The notes beneath the pieces were generated by a model. That model was not told where the DNA came from and ran no database searches. It saw only the letters and a program-made list of their open reading frames with translations. From Janthinobacterium sp. B9-8 (GTDB lineage: Bacteria > Pseudomonadota > Gammaproteobacteria > Burkholderiales > Chitinibacteraceae), in assembly GCF_000969645.2 (NCBI RefSeq), contig NZ_CP014222.1:3723740-3787739 (forward strand): a stretch of DNA of 64,000 bases, given 5' to 3'. A program made the translations under genes and the position numbers. Of the stretch, positions 53,958 to 62,900 are shown piece after piece. Position 1 is the stretch's first letter. Every line of letters begins with the position of its first letter.

Positions 53958-53960
53958 TAA
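53934..53960 (+). other. Possible 8-codon leader peptide overlapping the fepD start
   Basis: Within the Fur-like site an ATG at 53934 starts a frame coding MNMIYILI that stops at TAA (53958-53960). The final A of TAA is the first base of the fepD ATG (TAATG), so ribosomes finishing the leader could reinitiate on fepD, which has no ribosome-binding site of its own. The leader itself has only a weak ribosome-binding site. Confidence 0.3.
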
Positions 53961-54976
53961 TGATTAAATCTGGCACGCCTACTACCATTTCCTGGCAGCA
54001 AACCCGCTCCCGATATGCCTTAGTGTTTATCCTGCTCTGCCTTATTGCGGCTCTTAGCCTAACGATGGGGGCCAAGCCTATTCCGCTGGCCGTGGTTTAT
54101 GACAGCTTCTTTGGCACGGCCCTTCACCCGGACAGCATTATTGTGCTGGAGAGCAGGCTGCCCAGAACGCTGCTCGGCCTATTTGCCGGGGCAGCACTGG
54201 GGCTCGCTGGCGCGCTGATTCAAGCCCTCACGCGTAATCCTCTGGCCGATCCGGGCTTGCTTGGGGTTAATGCAGGGGCGAGCTTTGCGGTAGTGCTTGC
54301 CGTCGCACTATTTAATATCCAGCAGCCCGCCGCCTTTGTTGGCTTTGCCTGTACAGGCGCCCTGCTCACTACCCTGCTGGTTTATTTTGTCGGTGTCTGG
54401 GGTGCGGGCAGGCTAGACCCTAGCCGCTTTATTCTGGCCGGGGTGGCAATTGGCGCGGTGATGCACGGTATTTCTTCGGGGCTGGTGCTATTTAACCCTA
54501 TGGCATTTGATCGTATCCGCTACTGGAATGCAGGCACGCTGGATGTACGCAATCTGGATCTGGTACTGATGGTGTTGCCCGCTATTATCACCGGCAGCGT
54601 ATTGGCGCTGCTTCTGGCAAGGCCGCTGAATGCGCTCAGCATGGGCGCAGAATTATCCGTAACGCTAGGCACTCGGCCATGGATCACGCAGGCATTCAGT
54701 ATTTTGGCCATTACCCTGCTCACGGGTGCCACCACGGCCATTGCAGGGCCAATTGGCTTTGTCGGCCTGATGATCCCGCAAGTGGCCCGCTGGCTGGTTG
54801 GCCCGGATCAGCGGCGAATTTTGCCACTGACTATTTTACTGGCCCCCATTTTATTACTCGGTGCCGATATTATTGGCCGCCTACTGGTGGCCAGTGAGCT
54901 ACGCGTATCGATTGTCACCGCCTTTGTGGGTGCGCCGATGCTCATTTGGCTAGCCCGCAAACAGGTGCGCACATGA
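53960..54976 (+). CDS. fepD: Ferric siderophore ABC permease subunit
   Basis: This 338-residue FecCD-family inner-membrane permease has about ten transmembrane segments and resembles FepD. Landmarks are LESRLPRTLLGLFAGAALGLAGALIQALTRNPLADPGLLGVNAGA (residues 56-100, described here by its ends) and GPIGFVGLMIPQVARWLVG near residue 260. It would pair with FepG to form the channel for the FepB-bound ferric siderophore. The stop overlaps the fepG start by four bases (ATGA). It lacks its own Shine-Dalgarno sequence. Confidence 0.92.
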   Translation: MIKSGTPTTISWQQTRSRYALVFILLCLIAALSLTMGAKPIPLAVVYDSFFGTALHPDSIIVLESRLPRTLLGLFAGAALGLAGALIQALTRNPLADPGLLGVNAGASFAVVLAVALFNIQQPAAFVGFACTGALLTTLLVYFVGVWGAGRLDPSRFILAGVAIGAVMHGISSGLVLFNPMAFDRIRYWNAGTLDVRNLDLVLMVLPAIITGSVLALLLARPLNALSMGAELSVTLGTRPWITQAFSILAITLLTGATTAIAGPIGFVGLMIPQVARWLVGPDQRRILPLTILLAPILLLGADIIGRLLVASELRVSIVTAFVGAPMLIWLARKQVRT

Positions 54977-56073
54977 ACACCGCCCTTTCTAAGCATCACC
55001 AGAGCTTTAAGCCAGCAATCGCCGCTAAATCAATATGGGCTCGCCGCTCTATGCTCATTGGCAAGCCGGATGGAGCGATCAACTTCCGGCTCAATCTGGC
55101 TGGGCTACGGCTCGCTTTTATCCTTACGCTGGCTTGCCTGCTGCTGGGAATAATGGCCTTAAAGCTGGGTGCATTATCGTTTTCAAACTCCGAAGTATTT
55201 GCCGCACTAAAAGGTGAAGGCAGCAGTCGCGCCATGATCGTCATCAATCAATGGCGACTGCCACGCGTATTTATGGCGATTGTGATTGGCGCGGCATTGG
55301 GCATGAGCGGAGCCATTTTTCAATCACTGGTGCGAAACCCGCTAGGCAGCCCCGATGTGATTGGCTTTGGCACAGGCGCGCATACCGGCGCGCTGATTAC
55401 CATCATCCTTTTAAACGGCGGTTATCTGGAAATCGCCACCGGTGCCATCGTTGGCGGGCTGCTGACGGCACTCTTGGTTTATTTACTAGCATGGCGGCAA
55501 GGCATACACGGCTTCAGGCTAATTATTGTAGGGATTGCGGTAAGCGCCATGCTAGCTGCATTTAATACCTGGCTTAGCATTACCGGCAGCCTGGAAGCCG
55601 CCATGAGTGTGGCGCTGTGGGCGGCCGGATCGCTCAATGGCATGTCATGGGCCAAAGGTCTGCCTGCTGCGGCGTTTTGCCTCAGCTGTATGCTGCTGGC
55701 GCTGCTACTTGGCCGCCGGATGCAACTCTTAGAAATGGGCGACGATAGCGCCAGCGCATTAGGGATTCCAGCCGAGCGCACCCGCTTGCAACTGATGGCG
55801 CTTGGCGTGGCCCTCATTGCCGCAGCCACGGCAGCCACCGGACCAATTGCCTTTATTGCCCTCGTTGCACCGCAAATCGTTAAGCGCATAGGCAGCAATA
55901 ATGCGGCGTCCCTCTATCTTTCAGCCTTAATGGGCGCGCTGCTGCTACTGCTAGCCGACGTAGCCGCACAACATTTATTCTTCCCCCAACAATTTCCGGT
56001 CGGCATCATCACGGTGAGTATTGGCGGGGTTTATCTGATCTGGCTCTTACTCTGTGAAGCAAAACGCATATGA
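54973..56073 (+). CDS. fepG: Ferric siderophore ABC permease subunit
   Basis: This 366-residue second FecCD permease matches FepG. It keeps RLPRVFMAIVIGAALGMSGAIFQSL near residue 86 and RNPLGSPDVIGFGTGAHTGA near residue 116, and ends with the usual LLRI-like LLLCEAKRI. The ATG at 54973 overlaps the fepD stop (ATGA). An upstream TTG nine codons earlier lies inside fepD and is unlikely. The N-terminus is about 30 residues longer than typical FepG. The stop overlaps the fepC start by four bases. Confidence 0.92.
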   Translation: MNTALSKHHQSFKPAIAAKSIWARRSMLIGKPDGAINFRLNLAGLRLAFILTLACLLLGIMALKLGALSFSNSEVFAALKGEGSSRAMIVINQWRLPRVFMAIVIGAALGMSGAIFQSLVRNPLGSPDVIGFGTGAHTGALITIILLNGGYLEIATGAIVGGLLTALLVYLLAWRQGIHGFRLIIVGIAVSAMLAAFNTWLSITGSLEAAMSVALWAAGSLNGMSWAKGLPAAAFCLSCMLLALLLGRRMQLLEMGDDSASALGIPAERTRLQLMALGVALIAAATAATGPIAFIALVAPQIVKRIGSNNAASLYLSALMGALLLLLADVAAQHLFFPQQFPVGIITVSIGGVYLIWLLLCEAKRI

Positions 56074-56891
56074 CAGCAAGACTTAACCCCTCCCCTCCCG
56101 TCACCAGCCGCTTAAAAGGTGAAGACCTGCAGCTGGGCTACGGGCAGCGCGTGATTTGCGAGCAGCTTAATCTGCAAATCAGCGATGGCGCTTTTACCGT
56201 GATTATTGGCCCCAATGGCTGTGGCAAATCAACGCTACTGCGCAGCCTGGCCCGGCTAATCAAACCATCCACAGGGCAAATCAGCCTTGATGGCAAAGAT
56301 ATCCACAGCTACCCCGCTAAATTTGTCGCCACACAGCTTGGCCTGCTACCGCAATCTTCCACCGCGCCCGAAGGCATTTGCGTGGCCGACCTCGTTGCCC
56401 GTGGCCGCTATCCGCACCAAAGCCTGCTGAAACAATGGAGCCAAAAGGACGAAGACGCCGTTGCCAGCGCCATGCACGCCACAGGCATAACCGAGCTAGC
56501 CGAGCAAAATGTAGACGCGCTATCCGGCGGGCAAAGACAACGCGTTTGGGTGGCGATGGCACTGGCCCAGCAAACATCCATTTTGCTGCTCGATGAGCCC
56601 ACTACCTATCTGGATATTGCCCACCAAATCGAGCTGCTTGAGCTGTTTCGCACCCTTAATGAACAAGGCCGCACCCTAGTGGCGGTATTGCACGATCTAA
56701 ACCACGCCTGCCGCTACGCCAGCCATCTAATCGTGATGAAAGAAGGACAAATTGTGGCCACAGGCACGCCCCGCCAAATCATGACGCCAGAGCTAGTAGA
56801 AAGCGTCTTTGGCCTACCCTGCCTGATTATCGACGACCCGATCAGCCACACCCCAATGATTATCCCGCGAGGCAGGCCGCATTTGCGCTGA
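56070..56891 (+). CDS. fepC: Ferric siderophore ABC ATPase
   Basis: This 273-residue ATPase powers uptake of the ferric siderophore. Walker A is GPNGCGKSTLL near residue 50, the signature is LSGGQRQRVWVAMALAQ near residue 150, and Walker B is LLLDEPTTYLDIAHQ near residue 172, followed by the H-loop HDLNHACRYA. The length matches E. coli FepC (271). It completes the fepD-fepG-fepC operon, whose genes overlap by four bases each. Confidence 0.94.
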   Translation: MTARLNPSPPVTSRLKGEDLQLGYGQRVICEQLNLQISDGAFTVIIGPNGCGKSTLLRSLARLIKPSTGQISLDGKDIHSYPAKFVATQLGLLPQSSTAPEGICVADLVARGRYPHQSLLKQWSQKDEDAVASAMHATGITELAEQNVDALSGGQRQRVWVAMALAQQTSILLLDEPTTYLDIAHQIELLELFRTLNEQGRTLVAVLHDLNHACRYASHLIVMKEGQIVATGTPRQIMTPELVESVFGLPCLIIDDPISHTPMIIPRGRPHLR

Positions 56892-56903
56892 TTGGGCCGA
56901 TGC

Positions 56904-56949
56904 AAAAAAATACCCCGCCTTCATAATCGGCGATCAGCGGGGTATTTTT
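56904..56949. terminator. Bidirectional terminator between fepC and the NRPS gene
   Basis: ATACCCCGC (56910-56918) pairs with GCGGGGTAT (56937-56945) around an 18-base loop, with an A-run before and a T-run after. It serves both convergent genes. Confidence 0.85.
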
Positions 56950-56950
56950 A

Positions 56951-59900
56951 TCAGCTCAGCGTTTTAGTCAGGATCTGATCAAGCAAAGGCCCGAGCACCG
57001 TTAAGGATTCGGGTGAGACGATATCCTCGTGGGCGCAATCCAGATAATGGACTTCCAGCTCCCCCACATAGGCGGCCCAGCTGGCTTGAATATCCCAATC
57101 TGCCGGCAAAGTGCGGCTGGCTACAAACAGCTGTGCTTTTCCCTCGTAACGGGGGGAGCGTGCCTTGGATAACAGGCGCACGGCATCAGCGTAGTTGGCC
57201 ACAATCTGCTCAAACATTTCGGTTTTTTCACGCAGCATAAATTCATCTGCGCCCTCTTCTGCCGCCAGCATAAACTGCTCGCGCTCCCTATCCAGCTCGG
57301 TATTGGCGATCTCTTCCGAAGGCGCGGTCCAATCCTGCTCTTCGGGGGGGTACATATCGAACAGCCCTAAGAAAGCGACTTGTTCGCCCATCGCCTGCAG
57401 CCTTGCAGCCAGCCCATGCGCCACCGCACCGCCAAAAGAATAGCCCAGTAAGTGATAAGGGCCTTGCGGCTGAATGCGCAGTAAATTAGCCAGATGCCGC
57501 TCGCACACCTCATCCATATCAGCGCATGTGGCAATCACACCGTCCGGCCTTGGCGACTGCAAGCCAATTAAAGGCCATTGGCTGGATAGCTGGCTGGCAA
57601 AGCCGCTGTATTGCCATGCAAAGCCAGAAGCAGGATGGATAAAGAAAAGGGGCTTGCCCAGACCTGCCCGCAAATAAAGCACTTCGCCAAAGCCTGCGTT
57701 ATTCGGGTCATTCGCCTGCTGCTCATCGCTCAGCAGCGCGGCCAGCTTTTGCACGCTAGACGCCACCATAATTTGCCCAACCGACACTGGCCGCTTCAAT
57801 TCACTACGCAAAGCGGCCGCTAAACGCATCGCCATCAAGGAATGGCCGCCCAGCATAAAGAAATCATCGTCGGCAGAAATGGCTGATTGCCCGAGTATTT
57901 GTGCAAAGACATTCGCAATCTGGCTCTCCAGACCGGCACGGGGTGCACGACGGGCAGAGCTCGCCAGTAAAGCAGGCTCGGGCAAGGCTTTACGATCCAG
58001 CTTGCCATTAGCGCTTAAAGGAAACTCGCTCAGATAAACCAGCGCCACCGGCACCATATAGGCGGGAAGCACTTGTGCCAGCGCCACAAGCACGGCCAGA
58101 GAATCAGGCGGTGACTGGCTATCTTCGGCAATGGCATAGGCCAGCAACTGGCGGGCATCCGCGCCTGTTGCTGCCGCCTGCACGCCTAGTAAACGAGCAT
58201 GCACCACAGCACGGGCAATGCCCGGCTGCTGCAAGAGTGCCGCCTCGATTTCGCCCAGCTCGATGCGCTGGCCACGAATTTTCAGCTGGTCATCGCTGCG
58301 GCCAAGGTATTCAACATCGCCCGTTGGCAAGTAGCGCACCACATCCCCCGTGCGATACATCCGTTCCCCAAGCGCAAAAGGATCTGCCACAAAGCGCCCT
58401 GCTGTGAGGCTTGGGCGCCCCAAATAGCCATCTGCCAGCTGTACACCTGTCAGATATAAATCGCCTGCCACACCCAGCGGCACTTCGCGCAAATAGGCAT
58501 CCAGCACGCGCAGCTGGGTATTCCAGACGGGGCGGCCAATAGGCACGCTGCTCGCGCGCTCTGTGCCCGCATCTTTATCCTGCGCAGGCTTGTATGTCAC
58601 ATCTACTGCTGCCTCGGTCGGCCCGTAAAGATTATGCAAGGGCGCGGCAATCAGCGCGGCGTAGCGATCAGCCAGCTCGCGGGGCAGCGCTTCACCGCTG
58701 CAAAATACGCGTTTCAGGCTGGCGCAATCTGGCAATAAAGCATTGGGCTGAGCAATAAATGCAGCCAGCATCGACGGCACAAAATGCAGTGTTGTAATCT
58801 GCTGCTCAGCAATCAGCTGCAGTAATTCTTCCGGGTCTTTATGCGCTTCAGGCGGCGCCATAAAGAGTTTGGCACCGTACATTAAGGGCCAGAAGAATTC
58901 CCATACTGAAACATCAAAGCTGCAAGGCGTTTTTTGCAGCACCACATCATCGGCCTGCAAAGCGTATTCATGCTGCATCCATACCAGCCGGTTCACAATG
59001 GCGCGGTGCGAAACCAGCACACCTTTAGGGCGACCAGTCGATCCCGATGTGTATAAAAGATAGGCAGCATGATCTGGCGTCAGCGCCACCACATCATGCT
59101 GCGGCGCATGCTCAGGCAGGCGGTCTGCCAGCAGCAGAGGCCCCATTGCAGCAAAGCGAGCTGCCAGTGTGCTATCGCTGATGATTAAACGCGGCTTAGC
59201 GTCTGCCACCATATAACTCAGTCGCTCATCTGGGTAGCCCACATCAAGGGGCAAATAGGCGGCTCCCACTTCCAGTGCTGCCATTAAAGCAAGGCTAAGA
59301 TGGGCAGAGCGAGGCAGGGCCACCGCCACAATATCGCCCGCCCGCACGCCTACGGCTTGCAAGTGCCCGGCAAGCTGCGCCACCTCCAGCCGCATTTGCC
59401 GATAGCTGAGCGATCTTTCCACATCCTGTAAAGCCACGGCATCCGGCGTTCGCTCTGCCTGCGCCTGTAGTAAATCGCACAGGGTATACGCGGGCAGCGG
59501 GGTCTCCGTTGCATTCAGGGATTGAATCAATGCCTGCTCGGCCTGAATCTGCGGTTTAAAAGCAGACCATGGCAGATCAGCCTCATCCGCCAGATGGTTC
59601 AGCAGCATTAAAATTCGTTCTGGCAACTGAGCCGCATCCTGCACCACATCCCGATATTCAATCACCAGACGTAATTGCTGGCCCGGCAGCACCAGAACGG
59701 TTAAAGGATAATGGGTATAGCCCCGGTTACGTAGCGCCCCCACCCGCAGCCCGCGGTAATCCCGTGCAAGCAATTCATCTTGCTCGGGGTAGTTTTCAAC
59801 CACCAGCAGGGTATCAAATAAGGTGGGCGCTCCTGCCAGCCGCTGAATTTCACCCAATCCTAGGCCATCGTGCTCCAGCAGCTGAATCTGCTGAGCCTGT

Positions 59901-62900
59901 ACAGCGGCTAATTGGGCGAGCAAAGGCTGGTGCGGATTAAGCCGGACGCGCACGGGCAGCGTATTACTAAATAAGCCAATATGCTCGTCAATGCCTTTTA
60001 CCGGGCTAAAGCGCCCCGATACGGGCGAGCCAAAAACCACATCATTGCGCCCGCTCATGATTGAAAGTAGCGCGGCCCACATTCCTTGCATCATGGTATT
60101 GAGCGTTAAACCCTGCTGACGCGCCTGCGCAGTTAAGGCCTGCTCCAGTGCCTTTGGCACCACCAGCTCTAGGGTATTCACCTTGCCGGGCTCAGGGTTG
60201 TTGCCAAATAAAAGCGTTGGTTTTACCCCGGCCAGCACATCTGACCAGATCTCCCTTGTTGCCGCCAACGGACGAGCTGCCAGTTGCTTAACCACCGTCG
60301 GGTAATCGACGCGGGTGGCGGCTAAAGTGCCTTCCCCATAAGCGAGGAGCAGATCACCCAGCATAATCGGCGTAGACCAGCCATCTACAACCAGATGATG
60401 TGCCGTTAAGCAAAGCGTGTGCTGATGATGGCCTTGCCGAACCAGCAAGGCGTTGAGCAGAAGATCTGCCTCGCCAATCACAAAATCACGATTGATTTCC
60501 TGCTGCTCTAATCGTGCCAGCTCAGCCTCCTGCTCTGCCGCACTTAAATGGCTGAGATCCTGCTGCACCCAAGGCCAGCGGCGCTCGTTGCCACTCACCA
60601 GAGGCAAGAGCTGCATGGCTTGATTACCCGATTCATTATCAAACATCGCCGCCAGTTGCGGATGGCGAACAAGCACCGCTTCCAGCGCATCACGCAATCT
60701 TTCAATATCCAGCGCGCCTAGCAGCTCAATGCGGGTAATCGAGTTGTATTTGCTGCTTGCATCGCCCAGCTGGGCATGAAACAGCAGGCCTTCCTGCAAA
60801 GGCAGAGCGGGTAAAACAGCCGCCAGTGGCCCGTAGCGCTGGCTTAAAACATGCAGCGCCGAATCGCTCACCGGCGTTTCCACGCTCACCAGCGTATCAA
60901 CCGCCAGTAAAGGCCGGGCCTGAGCAAAGTGTTTCAAGCCTGCCACATAGGCGGTAAATCGCTGGTGCAGAGCGGCTATTTCAGCCTCGCTAAACAGCGC
61001 CGTAGCCCATGTCCAGTTCAGGGCCAATTGCGGGCCGCTGCTGCTTTCTTCTACAAATAAATTAACTTCTAAGCCATATAGCAAAGGCATGGTTGGATCA
61101 GTGTTCACCGCAAAAGCATCGGCAAAATACCCTGCGGTGCTTTGCGGAGCCCAAAACGCGGCTCCTCCCGTAAAGCGCCCCAGATAATTAAATAGGAACT
61201 GTGGCCGGTGCGCCGATTCCAGCTTTGCCAAAGCAGGGCCGTTTTCATCATCCAGATAACGCAAAATACCGTAGCCCAAGCCTTTATCTGCAATAGCACG
61301 GGTGCTGCGCTTAATGGCCTTCACCGCTTCCACAGCGGCGTGGGTTCCGGCGCACACACCCGCCAGATCCAAGCCTTTTAGCTCGATTGCCAGCGGATAT
61401 TCGCTCGTCAGCCAGCCTATGGTGCGGCTTAAATCTGCATGCTCGTCATCAAGCTGGCGGCCATGAGATTCAAGTGAAACGCTGACGCGAGGGCTGGCAA
61501 ATACCTCGCTATACGCTAAGGACACCGCAAGCAGCATCACCTCTTCAATCTGCGCCTGATAAGCAGCGGGCAAATCAAATAAAAGCGCTGTGCTTAAACC
61601 GGCATCCAGCAAAGTGCGGCACTGGCTTGCCGAGCCATAGGTATCCCGAACAGGATCTAATGCCCGGCCAGCAGCAGGCTCAGCCAGCGCGGCTTGCCAC
61701 AGTGCAAGCTCGGAGCGGCGGGCAGGAATTTGCCCGGCCAGCCGCTGTGCCCAATCCTGCACCGTGCACGATTCACGCAGCAGCAGAGCCGCCGTATTAT
61801 TCAGCGCAGCCTCACTGGCCTCTTGCAAATCGGCCAGCAGAATTCGCCACGACACGCCATCAATCAGTAAATGATGCAGCACCAGCATCAGGTAACTATC
61901 GTCTTCCCCAACAAAATGCACTGCCTGCATCATCTTTCCGGCTGAAGGCTTTAAGCTGGCGCAGGCCGCTTCAAACCGGGCATCCATCACGGCAGAGAAA
62001 TCGTCTTGCTGCAGTAATTGCTGCTGCTCTGGCTGCGCAGTATCCAAAGTGGCGGCAGGGGCTGTGAGTACCAAGCCTTGCTCATCCACTTTGGCGCGTA
62101 AAACAGGGTGGCTGCGTTGTACGGCATGCAATGCAGCCTGCAAATGGGCAAGCTGAATCTCCTTAGGAATACGCAAGAGCACGCCCTGTGCAAAGCGTCG
62201 ATCCAGCCCGTAATGCTCGGCAAACCAGCTTACGATAGGCAAGCGCCCTAAGCGCCCTGTTGCCTCGCTACCCGTAGTGGGCGCGCTATCCAGACGCTCT
62301 AATATGGTGGCCATTCTGGCGGGCGTGCGTTGAGAAAACACATCCCGCGGCCTGAGTAAAAAGCCTGAGCGTCTTAGCTCTGAGCCCAGCGCCATCGCCG
62401 AAATACTATCCCCGCCCAAATGAAAGAAATCATCATCCGGGCCAAGTATCTCCAGCCCCAGCACCTTGGCCACCCCATTGCAAAGCAAGCGCTCTGCCTC
62501 GTTCGCAGCCGGGCGGCTCTGGCTTTCCTGAGCGGGCTTAGGCAGCGCCTGCTTGTCGATTTTGCCGTTCACATTCAGCGGCCAGTCTGGCAGGATCATC
62601 AACGCTGCCGGGATCATGTAATCAGGCAGCTGCTCGGCCAATCTGGCGAGTAAATCTAGGCTTAAGCCCGGCGCATCGTGCTCTACCGTGCAATAGGCAA
62701 TCAGGCGATGACTAGCGGCAAGCGGCTCTGCAATCACTACAGCGCCCTTCACACCTGCCAGCTTAAGCAGGGCGTGTTCTACTTCGCCCAGCTCAATCCG
62801 AAAGCCCCGCACCTTGATCTGAAAATCGGCACGCCCGATAAACTCCAGCAACCCATCGGTGCGCCAGCGGACTAAATCGCCCGTTCGGTACATCAGCCCT

